Shown one piece after another: positions 27,678 to 37,347 of a DNA stretch of 50,237 nucleotides (within the stretch, counting starts at the first letter, position 1; each line of letters begins with the position of its first letter). The translations under genes and the position numbers were made by a program. Below the pieces are notes generated by a model. It ran no database searches. It was not told the origin of the DNA and was given only the letters and a program-made list of their open reading frames with translations. Source of the stretch: Sphingobacteriales bacterium UTBCD1 (GTDB lineage Bacteria > Bacteroidota > Bacteroidia > Chitinophagales > Chitinophagaceae); NCBI GenBank assembly GCA_002066995.1, contig MWTC01000032.1, positions 1 to 50,237 of the forward strand, given 5' to 3'.

Positions 27678-27748
27678 TGCCCGGTAGTATAATGGTAGTA
27701 CGAGAGATTCTGGCTCTCTATGTCAGGGTTCGAATCCTTGCCGGGCAA
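27678..27748 (+). tRNA. tRNA-Gln (anticodon CTG)
   Basis: Acceptor TGCCCGG/CCGGGCA, anticodon loop TTCTGGC (CTG), T-loop GGTTCGAATCC. It is co-oriented and probably co-transcribed with the TTG isoacceptor, covering both glutamine codons. Confidence 0.95.
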
Positions 27749-27901
27749 CCAAAAAAAAACGACATCTTCTCTCCTGTTTCAAAAATTGTATATTAACTTG
27801 TCATTACTATTTTCTTTAAAGTGAGTGATCCTTTAGGTTTTTTATAGTATATGCTCATAGTAGTGAAGACTAAAAGACTAAAAAAATAAAAAGCAACATT
27901 T

Positions 27902-28576
27902 ATGAGAAAACTTTTTCTTGCTGTACTTCTGGGTGCCGGTATCAATTCTTTCTCACAGGAATGCACTGACTTTTATTACATGCAAAACAACAAGACCATT
28001 GAAATGACGATCGCAAATAAAAAAGGAAAAGAGGTCGGTAAGGTAGTCTATACGGTCTCCGATGTCAAAAAATCCGGAGAAACGGTCACTTCCACCGTTA
28101 CTTCAGTAATGATAAATGATAAAGGAGAAACAGGCTCCAAAGCCACTAATGTTATTAAATGTGTGGGCGGCATCATCATGATGGATATGAAAATGTTCAT
28201 ACCCTCTGCTCAGCAGGAACAAATGGGTGATGTTTCAGCCACCGGCCAGGTATCTTTTCTTGAATATCCTTCCAATATGAAAGAAGGGGATGTGTTGAAA
28301 GATGGCCAGTTCAGCATGGACTTCAAATCGCAAGGCGGGATTGGTGCACACATCAGTATAGACATTACCAAACGCAAGGTAGAAGGAAAAGAAAGTGTTA
28401 CCACTCCTGCCGGAACCTGGGATTGCTTTAAAATAACTTATCACAGTAAGATGGTTATAAAAATCGGTATTGGCTTGCCGGTAAATACCGATATTACCGA
28501 ATGGTATGCTGCGGGCTTTGGCGTAGTAAAAACTGAATCTAAGTCAGGCAGTACTGAAATCACTGCTATAAAATAG
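27902..28576 (+). CDS. Exported TapB/DUF3108-like protein
   Basis: A 224-residue protein with a signal peptide (MRKLFLAVLLGAGINSFSQ). The mature part is rich in beta strands: KGKEVGKVVYTVSDVKKSGE, a central region after KEGDVLKDGQFSM, then VTTPAGTWDCFKITYHS and ITEWYAAGFGVVKTES. The PAGTWDCFKI and EWYAxGxGxVK pattern is typical of the DUF3108/TapB group of periplasmic beta proteins, whose function is not settled. It is single-gene, after the tRNA-Gln pair, and convergent with rfbC. Confidence 0.65.
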   Translation: MRKLFLAVLLGAGINSFSQECTDFYYMQNNKTIEMTIANKKGKEVGKVVYTVSDVKKSGETVTSTVTSVMINDKGETGSKATNVIKCVGGIIMMDMKMFIPSAQQEQMGDVSATGQVSFLEYPSNMKEGDVLKDGQFSMDFKSQGGIGAHISIDITKRKVEGKESVTTPAGTWDCFKITYHSKMVIKIGIGLPVNTDITEWYAAGFGVVKTESKSGSTEITAIK

Positions 28577-28606
28577 CTGAACCGGAAGCCGGGAAAGGCC
28601 AGGCAC

Positions 28607-29155
28607 CTAAAAATTATTTCTGGAGTCCGTTAAAACAGGAAGTTGCTTGTCTTTTTCAGATACGATTTCTTTCCCAGAAGGAATTTGCCAATCAATATTT
28701 AATGAGGGGTCATTGTAAAGAATTCCCGCTTCACTTTCTTTGCAATAAAATTTATCACACTTATAAAGAACAACCGCCTTATTGCTTAAAACGGAAAAAC
28801 CATGGGCAAACCCGGGCGGAATAAATAACTGCTTATTGTTTGATGACGATAACTCAATGCAAAATACCTTGCCGTAAGAAGAAAAGTTTTTTCTAAGATC
28901 AATTACCGCATCCAGGATGGCACCATCCAGAACCCGCACCAATTTTGACTGTGCATGCGGATTCAACTGGTAATGTAATCCGCGGATCACTCCATAAGAA
29001 GACATAGATTGATTATCCTGCACCCAGCGGCAGTTAATTCCCTGTTGCTGAAATACTATTTCATTATATGATTCAAAAAAATACCCCCGGCTGTCTTCAA
29101 AGACTTTCGGCTCAAAAACAAGGAGGCCATCTATGTCTGTGTGGTAGAAAGGCAT
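28607..29155 (-). CDS. rfbC: dTDP-4-dehydrorhamnose 3,5-epimerase
   Basis: RmlC-type cupin enzyme of 182 residues from ATG 29155 (MPFYHTDIDGLLVFEPKVFE); a longer TTG start would overlap the upstream gene. Catalytic His61 lies in VIRGLHYQLNPHAQSKLVRV, and FIPPGFAHGFSVLS is the cupin core. It epimerises C3 and C5 of the dTDP-4-keto sugar on the way to dTDP-L-rhamnose. The partners rfbA, rfbB and rfbD are not in this window. It is last in the nucleotide-sugar operon, one base behind the TviB-type dehydrogenase. Confidence 0.92.
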   Translation of the reverse strand: MPFYHTDIDGLLVFEPKVFEDSRGYFFESYNEIVFQQQGINCRWVQDNQSMSSYGVIRGLHYQLNPHAQSKLVRVLDGAILDAVIDLRKNFSSYGKVFCIELSSSNNKQLFIPPGFAHGFSVLSNKAVVLYKCDKFYCKESEAGILYNDPSLNIDWQIPSGKEIVSEKDKQLPVLTDSRNNF

Positions 29156-29156
29156 A

Positions 29157-30446
29157 TTAAAAACTCCAATAATCCCTTGAAACAATTTTATTACGGTAAA
29201 TTCCTTTCAGATCGGCAATCAAACCATGTTCTTTGGTTATACCTGCAAAATATTTGTCGTCAAGATCCCTGTATTGTTCATGCGGCACCGCTATGATCAC
29301 AGCATCGTAATCAGTGGCAGGCTTGTCCACTAAGGAAAACTTGTATTCATGTTGCAATTCATCAGAATCTGCATGAGGATCTTCCACATCCACATTGACA
29401 TAAAATTCCTTTAGAGCTTTGACCACATCACTGATCTTAGAGTTCCGGATATCGCTCACATTTTCTTTAAATGTAGCACCTTTAATCAGCACTTTGGATG
29501 CCTTAACATCCCCGCTGTTTCTGATTATATGCTGGATGACTTTCTTTGCAAGGTATTTTCCCATATTATCATTAATGTTTCTTCCGGAAAGAATGACTTC
29601 AGAATGATAACCAAGCTCTTTAGCTTTATGTGTAAGATAATAAGGATCTACCCCGATACAATGCCCTCCTACGAGACCCGGCTGAAATTTTAAGAAATTC
29701 CATTTTGTTCCCGCTGCTTCCAGCACCTCGTATGTATTGATCCCCATCCGGTCAAAAATTATTGACAACTCATTCATCAATGCAATATTCAGATCTCTTT
29801 GTGTATTCTCAATGATCTTTGCAGCTTCCGCAACTTTTATTGAAGATGCCTTATGGACACCGGCCTTAACTACCATTTCATAAACTTTTGCAATTTCATT
29901 CAGCGATTCCCTGTCACATCCGGAAACGACTTTTACAATTGATGCCAGTGTATGGTTTTTATCTCCCGGGTTGATCCGCTCCGGTGAATAGCCCAGTTTG
30001 AAATCATTGATATTTTTCAACCCTGAGATCTTTTCTATTACCGGCAGGCAATCTTCTTCTGTACACCCGGGATAAACAGTGGACTCATACACTACATAAT
30101 CTCCTGTTTTTATCACTTTGCCGATCGTTTCAGATGCTTTAAGTACCGGTGTCAGATCCGGTACATTATGCTCATCCACAGGTGTAGGCACCGCTACAAT
30201 GAAAAACTTTGCTTCCCGCAATACATCCAGTGAATTTGTAAATTCGATATCACATCCCTTAAAATTTTCTTTACTCAATTCATTGCTGGGATCGATATCC
30301 TGCTTCATCATTTCGATCCGATTTTTGCTGATGTCAAAACCTATCACAGATATTTTCCTGGCAAATTCCAACGCAATGGGTAACCCAACATAACCCAGGC
30401 CAATAACAGCAAGTTTCGCTTTCTTATCAATCAGTTCTTTGTACAT
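29157..30446 (-). CDS. Nucleotide-sugar dehydrogenase, TviB/WbpO type
   Basis: A 429-residue NAD-dependent enzyme that oxidises C6 of UDP-HexNAc-type sugars to the uronic acid. The Rossmann start is AVIGLGYVGLPIALEFA; STVYPGCTEEDC and GYSPERINPGDKNH are family signatures; catalytic Cys263 is in GGHCIGVDPYYLTHKA. These sequences place it with the UDP-GlcNAc/GalNAc dehydrogenases, apart from the UDP-glucose dehydrogenase encoded two genes upstream. The product would be a UDP-N-acetyl-hexosaminuronate for a capsule or O-antigen. It is co-transcribed with rfbC. Confidence 0.9.
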   Translation of the reverse strand: MYKELIDKKAKLAVIGLGYVGLPIALEFARKISVIGFDISKNRIEMMKQDIDPSNELSKENFKGCDIEFTNSLDVLREAKFFIVAVPTPVDEHNVPDLTPVLKASETIGKVIKTGDYVVYESTVYPGCTEEDCLPVIEKISGLKNINDFKLGYSPERINPGDKNHTLASIVKVVSGCDRESLNEIAKVYEMVVKAGVHKASSIKVAEAAKIIENTQRDLNIALMNELSIIFDRMGINTYEVLEAAGTKWNFLKFQPGLVGGHCIGVDPYYLTHKAKELGYHSEVILSGRNINDNMGKYLAKKVIQHIIRNSGDVKASKVLIKGATFKENVSDIRNSKISDVVKALKEFYVNVDVEDPHADSDELQHEYKFSLVDKPATDYDAVIIAVPHEQYRDLDDKYFAGITKEHGLIADLKGIYRNKIVSRDYWSF

Positions 30447-30466
30447 AAAATTATTTTATTCTCAGT

Positions 30467-31450
30467 TTATTTACTACTTACAAAATTTTTGGGCTGCCTG
30501 TTCCATTCTTCCCTGGGAAGAGATTTAAAATATTCATAGGTAATCTTCAACCCTTCTTTACGGCTTACCCTGGGCTTCCATTTCAGCAATTCTGCTGCCC
30601 TGGCAATATCAGGCTCTCTTTGTTTGGGATCATCTTCAGGAAGCGGTTTAAAAATTATTTTCACTTTCCTTCCTGTAAGATCCAGGATCTCATTGGCAAA
30701 ATCAAGCAGAGATATTTCATCCGGGTTCCCGATATTTACCGGCATACAATAGTCGCTGAGCAATAGCCGGTAAATCCCTTCAATCAGGTCATCTACATAA
30801 CAAAAGCTTCTTGTTTGTGAACCATCCCCAAAAACTGTCAGGTCTTCACCCCGTAAAGCCTGGCCAATAAATGCAGGTAAAGCCCTCCCGTCATTCAATC
30901 GCATCCTGGGGCCATAGGTATTGAATATTCTAACGATCCTTGTATCCAGTTTATGAAAATTATGATATGCCATGGTGATGGCCTCCATATAGCGCTTAGC
31001 TTCATCATATACGCCCCGGGGTCCAACAGGATTTACATTTCCCCAATATTCTTCATGCTGAGGATGAACCAGCGGGTCTCCATACACTTCGCTGGTAGAC
31101 GCAACCAGGATCCTTGCATTCTTTGATTTTGCCAGTCCAAGGCAATTATGTGTCCCCATTGCTCCAACTTTCAACGTCTGAATCGGTATTTTCAAATAAT
31201 CGATTGGGCTGGCCGGTGAAGCAAAATGCAAAATATAATCAAGATGCCCAGGAACATGAATGAATTTGGTCACATCATGATGGTAAAATTCAAAATGTTC
31301 AAGTTTAAAAAGATGCTGGATATTTTTCAGGTCGCCGGTAATCAGATTATCCATTCCGATCACATGATAACCTTCCCCGATCAACCGATCACATAAATGA
31401 GACCCGAGGAAACCGGCAGCCCCTGTTATCAAAACTCTTTTTTGTTCCAT
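30467..31450 (-). CDS. UDP-glucuronate decarboxylase (UDP-xylose synthase)
   Basis: An extended SDR enzyme of 327 residues. [11 protein letters not shown] (10-20) binds NAD, with catalytic Tyr148 and Lys152 ([11 protein letters not shown]) and [14 protein letters not shown]. The family-specific [20 protein letters not shown] and [15 protein letters not shown] are present. It converts UDP-glucuronate to UDP-xylose. The UDP-glucose dehydrogenase making its substrate is encoded immediately upstream (7 nt gap), so glucose to glucuronate to xylose is one cassette. Confidence 0.92.
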   Translation of the reverse strand: MEQKRVLITGAAGFLGSHLCDRLIGEGYHVIGMDNLITGDLKNIQHLFKLEHFEFYHHDVTKFIHVPGHLDYILHFASPASPIDYLKIPIQTLKVGAMGTHNCLGLAKSKNARILVASTSEVYGDPLVHPQHEEYWGNVNPVGPRGVYDEAKRYMEAITMAYHNFHKLDTRIVRIFNTYGPRMRLNDGRALPAFIGQALRGEDLTVFGDGSQTRSFCYVDDLIEGIYRLLLSDYCMPVNIGNPDEISLLDFANEILDLTGRKVKIIFKPLPEDDPKQREPDIARAAELLKWKPRVSRKEGLKITYEYFKSLPREEWNRQPKNFVSSK

Positions 31451-31457
31451 AAAATAA

Positions 31458-32768
31458 TTAGTTCACAATCATTCTTCCAATACTTTCATAGTGATATCCT
31501 AATGCACTCATATCATCCAGTTCAAAGAGGTTTCTTCCGTCAAAAATTGCTTTATTCTTAAGAGAAGCAGTGATCTTTGAAAAATCAGGTGTACGGAATT
31601 CATTCCACTCGGTTGCTATTACGAGGGCATCTGCCCCTTCCAGGCAGTCATATTGATTTTTCGCATAGCTGATCCTGTCTCCCATGATTTCTTTTGCATT
31701 CTTCATGGCTTCGGGATCAAATGCACAGGCCGTTGCACCGCTTTTCAGCAGCTCTTTGATAAGGTCCAATGCCGGTGCTTCACGGATATCATCTGTATTG
31801 GGTTTGAACGAAAGACCCCAGATTGCAAAATGTTTCCCTTTAAGATCATTTCCAAAATATTTTCTGATCCCTGGTAACAGATGAAGTTTTTGCTTCTCAT
31901 TTACTTCCAGTACTGCATTCAGTATTTTAAAATCATACCCCATTTCATGAGATGATCTGGCCAGTGCTTTTACATCTTTGGGGAAACAGCTTCCCCCAAA
32001 GCCAATACCGGGAAATAAAAAACGCTTGCCGATCCTCCCATCACTACCGATTCCCTTGCGCACCATATCCACATCTGCACCAAGTCGTTCACAAAGTTGA
32101 GCGATCTCATTCATAAAAGTGATCTTGGTAGCCAAAAAGGTATTGGCAGCATATTTTGTAAGCTCAGCAGACTTTACATCCATATAGATCATCGGGTTTC
32201 CCTGGCGGACAAAGGGTGCATATAAATCACTGATCATTTTTTTTGCTCTATCCGATGAAGCGCCGATAATCACTCTTTCAGGCTTCATAAAATCTTCCAC
32301 AGCCACACCTTCCCTCAAAAATTCCGGGTTCGAAACCACATCAAAATCTCCTTTATAGTTTTTTAAAATGGCTGCATGTACTTTTTCACCCGTGCCCACA
32401 GGTACAGTACTTTTATTCACAATAACTTTATATTCTTTAATTAATTTTCCAAGCTGGTCTGCCACTTGCAACACCGCTTTCAGATCGGCTGATCCGTTTT
32501 CCCCGGGAGGAGTCGGCAAAGCTAATATAATGACGGATGCGTCTTTTATCCCGTCTGCAAGATCAGTGGTGAACAGTAACCGGCCATCTCTTAAATTACG
32601 AAGGAACATCTTTTCCAGGCCGGGCTCATAAATTGTAATCTCGCCTTTATTGAGTTTTGTTACCTTATTGATGTCAATATCAATACAGGTAACTTCATTA
32701 CCTGTCTCGGCAAAACAAGTTCCCGAAACCAAACCTACATATCCGGTACCAATTACTGCGATTTTCAT
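31458..32768 (-). CDS. ugd: UDP-glucose 6-dehydrogenase
   Basis: A 436-residue enzyme oxidising UDP-glucose to UDP-glucuronate with two NAD. The start [20 protein letters not shown] is classic; [28 protein letters not shown] and catalytic Cys261 in [14 protein letters not shown] are all intact. Upstream is the DegT aminotransferase (7 nt gap) and downstream the UDP-glucuronate decarboxylase. Its product feeds UDP-xylose synthesis and possibly direct use of glucuronate in a polysaccharide. Confidence 0.96.
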   Translation of the reverse strand: MKIAVIGTGYVGLVSGTCFAETGNEVTCIDIDINKVTKLNKGEITIYEPGLEKMFLRNLRDGRLLFTTDLADGIKDASVIILALPTPPGENGSADLKAVLQVADQLGKLIKEYKVIVNKSTVPVGTGEKVHAAILKNYKGDFDVVSNPEFLREGVAVEDFMKPERVIIGASSDRAKKMISDLYAPFVRQGNPMIYMDVKSAELTKYAANTFLATKITFMNEIAQLCERLGADVDMVRKGIGSDGRIGKRFLFPGIGFGGSCFPKDVKALARSSHEMGYDFKILNAVLEVNEKQKLHLLPGIRKYFGNDLKGKHFAIWGLSFKPNTDDIREAPALDLIKELLKSGATACAFDPEAMKNAKEIMGDRISYAKNQYDCLEGADALVIATEWNEFRTPDFSKITASLKNKAIFDGRNLFELDDMSALGYHYESIGRMIVN

Positions 32769-32775
32769 TCAGGCA

Positions 32776-33906
32776 TTATTTATTTATGAATTCCAGAATA
32801 TTGCTGGTGATAAAATTCAATTGTTCTTCATCAAGCTCTGTATGTATCGGCAGAGAAATAACTCTTTCTGTCAACCAGTCGGTAACAGGAAGTTCCTGTG
32901 ATGCCACTTTGAAATGTTCAAACATTTTTTGCTTATGCCCCGGAACCGGGTAATAGATCATGGAGGGTATATTTCTTTCCGCTAAAAATTTATTTAATCC
33001 GTCACGGTCCACAGCTTCCAGGATCAAAGTGTATTGATGGAAAACATGGTTGGAGTATTCAGCCCGGTAAGGCGTCCTGATCTTCGGGTGATGTGCAAAA
33101 GCTTTGTCGTAATGATCTGCTGCTTTTCTTCTGGCTGCTGCATATTCATCCAGATGTTTCAGCTTTATATTCAGAATAGCTGCCTGGATAGTATCAAGCC
33201 GGCTGTTGCAGCCTACCACATCATGATAATATCTTTTACTTTGCCCGTGATTGGCGATCATCTTTAATTTTACAGCCAAAGAATCATCATTTGTAAAAAT
33301 TGCCCCGCCATCGCCAAATGCCCCAAGATTTTTTGAAGGATAAAATGAAGTGGCCCCTATGTGGCCGATTGTCCCGGTTTTCTTTTTTGAACCATCTTTG
33401 AAAATATAATCGCAGCCCGTAGCCTGGGCATTATCTTCGATCACATAAATATGATGCTTTTTTGCAATAGCCATTATTTCTTCCATTGGTGAAGCCTGGC
33501 CGTATAAATGGACGGGAACAATCGCTTTGGTCTTAGAGGTAATAGCTTTTTCTGCCGCAACAGGATCGATACAAAATGTTTTTGGATCCACTTCAACGAA
33601 TACCGGCGTCAATTTCAATAATGCGATTACCTCAGTAGTGGCTATATAAGTGAACGAGGGGGTAATCACTTCATCACCGGGTTGCAGCCCCAGTGCCATC
33701 ATCGCTATCTGTAAAGCATCCGTACCATTACCGCAGGGAATAGTATGTTTTACGCCCATATAAGCCGAAAGGCCGGAAGCAAATTCCTGAACCGGCTTAC
33801 CATTAATAAAAGCCGAACTCTCTATTACATCTGTTACCGCCTTATCTATTTCGGATTTTATTTTATGATACTGGGTGTGGGTATCCACCATCTGGATAGG
33901 ACGCAT
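32776..33906 (-). CDS. DegT/DnrJ/EryC1/StrS sugar aminotransferase
   Basis: PLP enzyme of 376 residues from ATG 33906 (MRPIQMVDTHTQYHKIKSEI). A longer TTG start at 33936 overlaps the predicted -7 box and is rejected. HTIPCGNGTDALQIAMMALG binds the phosphate, EDNAQATG holds the PLP aspartate, and the Schiff-base lysine is in SFYPSKNLGAFGDGGAI. It transfers an amino group to a keto-sugar nucleotide, like WbpE-type enzymes; the exact sugar is not readable. It is first in the operon with ugd, UDP-xylose synthase, TviB-type dehydrogenase and rfbC. Confidence 0.9.
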   Translation of the reverse strand: MRPIQMVDTHTQYHKIKSEIDKAVTDVIESSAFINGKPVQEFASGLSAYMGVKHTIPCGNGTDALQIAMMALGLQPGDEVITPSFTYIATTEVIALLKLTPVFVEVDPKTFCIDPVAAEKAITSKTKAIVPVHLYGQASPMEEIMAIAKKHHIYVIEDNAQATGCDYIFKDGSKKKTGTIGHIGATSFYPSKNLGAFGDGGAIFTNDDSLAVKLKMIANHGQSKRYYHDVVGCNSRLDTIQAAILNIKLKHLDEYAAARRKAADHYDKAFAHHPKIRTPYRAEYSNHVFHQYTLILEAVDRDGLNKFLAERNIPSMIYYPVPGHKQKMFEHFKVASQELPVTDWLTERVISLPIHTELDEEQLNFITSNILEFINK

Positions 33907-33933
33907 CGGAACTGGTTTGTTATAAAAGTGCGG

Positions 33934-33941
33934 CAAAAATA
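33934..33941 (-). promoter_or_regulatory. Predicted -7 box of the nucleotide-sugar operon
   Basis: The minus strand reads TATTTTTG (TAnnTTTG) 27 nt before the DegT-type ATG. No good -33 TTG is at the right distance; a palindrome occupies that region, which hints at activator or repressor control. Confidence 0.5.
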
Positions 33942-33948
33942 CTAAAAT

Positions 33949-33966
33949 ACAGGTAGTTTTACCTGT
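33949..33966. promoter_or_regulatory. Operator-like inverted repeat between divergent genes
   Basis: ACAGGTA-GTTT-TACCTGT has perfect 7-bp arms. It sits between the DegT-operon -7 box and the waaA start region and could serve both. Protein unknown. Confidence 0.45.
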
Positions 33967-34000
33967 TTGCTTTTACTTTGCCGGAATTAAAAACGAAAAA

Positions 34001-35257
34001 TTGAGCATTCTATTTTACAATTTTTTCCTGCTGTTGTATAAAATATCGGTCAGGATATCCTCACTGTTCAATCCCAAAGCAGAAAAATGGCTAAAAGGAA
34101 GAAAAAATATTTTTGAACGCCTGCGCAATACCATCCCCGGAAATGCAAGACCCATCTGGATCCATTGCTCTTCATTAGGTGAGTTTGAACAAGGCAGGCC
34201 TGTGATTGAAAAATTGAGAAAAGAATACCCGGGACATAAGATATTATTGACTTTTTTTTCTCCATCAGGTTACGAAGAAATGAAAGGTTTTACAGGTTCT
34301 GACTGGGTATTCTACCTGCCATTAGACGGCCCGGTATCTGCAAAAAGGTTTTTAAGTATAACCAGCCCCTGTATGGTTCTATTTGTAAAATATGAGTTCT
34401 GGTACTATTATCTCAAAAAGATCAGGTACCGGGATATTCCGTTAATACTGATCTCTGCCTCTTTCAGGAAAAATAGTCCTTTTTTCAAATGGTATGGTTT
34501 CCTGCAGCGAAAAATGCTTTCCAGGTTCAATCATCTTTTTGTTCAAAATGAATCGTCCAAAGAATTGATTGATGGGATAGGCCTGTCTTCGATCTGCAGT
34601 GTTTCAGGCGATACAAGGTTTGACAGGGTAATAGAAGTAGCAGAAAAATCTGATCCTGTCCCCTTTATCGAAAAATTTTTAAACGGCTATAAGTGTATCA
34701 TTGCCGGCAGCACATGGGAAGAAGATGAATACCTCTTATCACATCTTGACCTCGAAGAAAACAAGATTAAACTCATCATAGCCCCGCACGAAATAAATGA
34801 AAAACACATTACCGGGTTAAAAAAGATTTTTCAAAATCCTCTGCTATACTCCGTACTATCAAATGAGCATCCTGATTACAGTGCAGGCAACACCCTGATC
34901 ATTGACTCAATAGGGTTGTTATCCCGTTTGTACAGACATGCTTCTATTGCCTATATCGGAGGAGGATTCAAATCATCAGGAATACATAATGTTCTGGAAG
35001 CAGCCGTTTACGGGAAACCTGTATTGTTTGGACCAAACTATAAAAAATTCAACGAAGCTGTTGGATTAATTAAACGGGGAGGCGGCTTCAGTGTTTCTGA
35101 TACGGAAAGCCTGGAAAAGAAGGTCGAAGTTTTTTTAAAAAATGAAAATGAATATTCAAGAGCCTGCCGGGCTTCGGAAAATTATGTACAAAGCATGAAA
35201 GGGGCTACACAAAAGATCATACAGTATATTCAGGAAAACCGCCTTTTAATTAACTGA
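34001..35257 (+). CDS. waaA: 3-deoxy-D-manno-octulosonic acid (Kdo) transferase
   Basis: GT30 enzyme that adds Kdo to the lipid A precursor at the inner membrane. The 418 residues begin at TTG 34001 (LSILFYNFFLLLYKI, read with initiator Met); no ATG is available before the conserved membrane anchor and FNPKAEKWLKGRKNIFERL. The donor-side signatures IWIHCSSLGEFEQGRPVIEK and YIGGGFKSSGIHNVLEA are intact. It is divergent from the sugar-nucleotide operon, consistent with LPS and surface glycan work. Its end overlaps the convergent gene by 28 bp. Confidence 0.93.
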   Translation: MSILFYNFFLLLYKISVRISSLFNPKAEKWLKGRKNIFERLRNTIPGNARPIWIHCSSLGEFEQGRPVIEKLRKEYPGHKILLTFFSPSGYEEMKGFTGSDWVFYLPLDGPVSAKRFLSITSPCMVLFVKYEFWYYYLKKIRYRDIPLILISASFRKNSPFFKWYGFLQRKMLSRFNHLFVQNESSKELIDGIGLSSICSVSGDTRFDRVIEVAEKSDPVPFIEKFLNGYKCIIAGSTWEEDEYLLSHLDLEENKIKLIIAPHEINEKHITGLKKIFQNPLLYSVLSNEHPDYSAGNTLIIDSIGLLSRLYRHASIAYIGGGFKSSGIHNVLEAAVYGKPVLFGPNYKKFNEAVGLIKRGGGFSVSDTESLEKKVEVFLKNENEYSRACRASENYVQSMKGATQKIIQYIQENRLLIN

Positions 35258-35925
35258 TCAAAAAGTTTTACGGTCTCATTGTTATTATCCCACCCCAGTT
35301 TTGTTTTTAACTCCCTGGCAATCCAGAATTCCGCCTCGGGGTAAATATTAAAATTGTTTATTGTCTTGATGCAGCGTTCGTACATTGCTTCATCACCGCG
35401 GAAGAGTTCATTAATAAATACATAACGGTCGTTAATGCCGATTGCTTTGCGAAGGTCTTTCACCGGGGTTTCTTTCAGCACTTCAAATAACTCTGTTTTT
35501 CCACCTCGCAATTTATCATTCAGCGATTCAGACTGCCCGGCATTTACTTCATTGACTTCTTTACCCTTTGGCTGATGAGATAAAGTAGGTATCTCGGTCA
35601 TCGGGTCAAAAACCATATCCAGTTGCATGTTTTTTTGCACTACCGAAACAGAACCTTTGTCAACCAACACAGTCTCTTTTATTTCCTGAACGGCCGGTCT
35701 TCCGGCAGTTTTGGGCGCATACTTTTCATATTGAGGTGCAATGGGAGGAGCAACAGATGGAAACACTACAGCTACTTTTGATGTACCCAAAGTCCGGGGG
35801 GCCTGCTGCTGCAGTTGGTTCAGTTCTTGTTGCAGTAACTGGATAGTCATCTGCATCTGGGCTGCATCTGCATTTTCATCAAATTGTTCTTTTAATTTAT
35901 TAATCAGGGCGCCGATTCGTTCCAT
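35230..35925 (-). CDS. Conserved hypothetical protein with coiled-coil N-terminus
   Basis: I do not recognise a named family. The 231 residues have three parts: a Gln-rich coiled coil (about 1-42, IQLLQQELNQLQQQ), a low-complexity Pro/Val linker (about 43-125), and a conserved-looking helical domain (about 130-231) with GGKTELFEVLKETPVKDLRK, INDRYVFINELFRGDEAMYE and the terminal LFDQLIKRRF. There is no signal peptide or membrane segment, so it is cytosolic. It is convergent with waaA (28-bp overlap) and divergent from tdk. Function unknown; the layout suggests a scaffold or adaptor. Confidence 0.75.
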   Translation of the reverse strand: MERIGALINKLKEQFDENADAAQMQMTIQLLQQELNQLQQQAPRTLGTSKVAVVFPSVAPPIAPQYEKYAPKTAGRPAVQEIKETVLVDKGSVSVVQKNMQLDMVFDPMTEIPTLSHQPKGKEVNEVNAGQSESLNDKLRGGKTELFEVLKETPVKDLRKAIGINDRYVFINELFRGDEAMYERCIKTINNFNIYPEAEFWIARELKTKLGWDNNNETVKLFDQLIKRRFS

Positions 35926-36010
35926 TATGGTATTTTTGACCGAAAACTTAAAATTACAAACTGTTTAGCAATATAATCAGGCTTAACTTCAGGAAAAATA
36001 AATCTTAACA

Positions 36011-36583
36011 ATGTTTATCGAACCGAATTACAGGGGTGAGCATCGTGGATGGATCGAAGTGATCTGCGGTTCCATGTTCAGTGGGAAGACGGAAGAATTG
36101 ATCCGGAGACTAAAAAGGGTAAAAATAGCAAACCTGAAAGTGGAGATCTTCAAGCCCGCCATTGACGTCCGCTACGATGAAACCAGGATCGTTTCCCATG
36201 ACACTAATGCCATCCAATCTACACCGGTTGATCATTCACAAAATATCCTGTTGATGGGACAAGATGTGGATGTGATCGGGATAGATGAAGCTCAATTCTT
36301 TGACGACCAATTGCCCTTTGTATGTGACCAATTAGCAGCAAAAGGCATCAGGGTAATTGTTGCAGGCCTGGATATGGATTATTTGGGAAATCCTTTTGGC
36401 CCGATGCCCACAATTATGGCCAAAGCCGATTATGTTACAAAAGTTCATGCAATCTGCGTTAAGTGTGGCAACATTGCAAACTATTCTTACCGTAAAGTGG
36501 CAAACTCCGAACAGGTAATGCTCGGCGCCAAGGATTCTTATGAACCAAGATGCAGGAAATGCTATAATGAAGGAAAAAAATGA
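36011..36583 (+). CDS. tdk: Thymidine kinase
   Basis: Type II thymidine kinase of 190 residues that phosphorylates thymidine with ATP for salvage. The P-loop GSMFSGKT is at 20-27, the catalytic Glu93 is in IGIDEAQFF, and a structural zinc site is formed by Cys149, Cys152, Cys181 and Cys184. The TGA overlaps the ATG of ccmB (ATGA), so expression is coupled to the cytochrome maturation genes, although there is no metabolic link. Confidence 0.96.
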   Translation: MFIEPNYRGEHRGWIEVICGSMFSGKTEELIRRLKRVKIANLKVEIFKPAIDVRYDETRIVSHDTNAIQSTPVDHSQNILLMGQDVDVIGIDEAQFFDDQLPFVCDQLAAKGIRVIVAGLDMDYLGNPFGPMPTIMAKADYVTKVHAICVKCGNIANYSYRKVANSEQVMLGAKDSYEPRCRKCYNEGKK

Positions 36584-37236
36584 GATCGTTGAATCATATT
36601 TATTCACTTTTAAAGAAAGACTTGCTTCTGGAGTTGAGGCAGCAGTATAATTTTTACGGAGTACTGCTCTATATTGTAGCCACCATATTCGTTTTATACC
36701 TGGCTATCGAAGAACCAGAGCCTAAAGTATGGAATGGATTGTTCTGGGTCATTCAACTTTTTATCTGCATTAATGCCGTAGCAAAAAGTTTTTTGCAGGA
36801 AAGCCGCCACCGGATGCTTTATTTTTATTCTATTGCAGGACCAAGAGATTTTGTTCTTGCAAAATTATTATTCAATTCCCTGTTAATGCTGGTCATGAGT
36901 TTACTCAGCCTGCTGTTATTCAGCTTATTTCTTACAAACCCAGTTCAAAAAACGGGATCCTTTATAGGTCTTGTGATGCTTGGCGGATGGAGCCTGAGCC
37001 TGGTCTTTACTTTTCTGGCAGCGATAGCCGCCAAAGCACAGCAAAATGCTGCAATCATGGCCATATTAGGCTTCCCAATTATTATTCCGCAACTTTTATT
37101 GTTGATGCGTTTGTCCAATGCAGTTTTTGATCCGGCACTAACTATTCCTTCTGATACGATTCTATTACTTATTGCAATGGATCTTATGGTAATATTGCTG
37201 GCGGTCATACTCTTCCCTTTTTTATGGAAGGACTAA
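36580..37236 (+). CDS. ccmB: Heme exporter/cytochrome c maturation protein CcmB
   Basis: Inner-membrane subunit of the CcmABCD complex, 218 residues with six hydrophobic spans. Family signatures include [20 protein letters not shown] near the start and the [20 protein letters not shown] region. It works with CcmA (ATPase), CcmC and CcmD to deliver heme to CcmE in the periplasm. ccmC and ccmD follow, but no ccmA is within the window. The start codon overlaps the tdk stop. Confidence 0.92.
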   Translation: MRSLNHIYSLLKKDLLLELRQQYNFYGVLLYIVATIFVLYLAIEEPEPKVWNGLFWVIQLFICINAVAKSFLQESRHRMLYFYSIAGPRDFVLAKLLFNSLLMLVMSLLSLLLFSLFLTNPVQKTGSFIGLVMLGGWSLSLVFTFLAAIAAKAQQNAAIMAILGFPIIIPQLLLLMRLSNAVFDPALTIPSDTILLLIAMDLMVILLAVILFPFLWKD

Positions 37237-37276
37237 CCATCCGGCCTCTGAATTTTTTTACTACCTGCACCTCCCC

Positions 37277-37284
37277 TAACTTTG
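37277..37284 (+). promoter_or_regulatory. Predicted -7 box before ccmC
   Basis: TAACTTTG matches TAnnTTTG. The start of transcription near 37290 would exclude the in-frame TTG at 37297 as a usual start, favouring ATG 37324 or 37348. Confidence 0.45.
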
Positions 37285-37347
37285 CACCACCTTTAGTTGA
37301 ATGCTGTTGTTTCTTTTCGGGATATGATTATCGATGAAAAAAATTAT

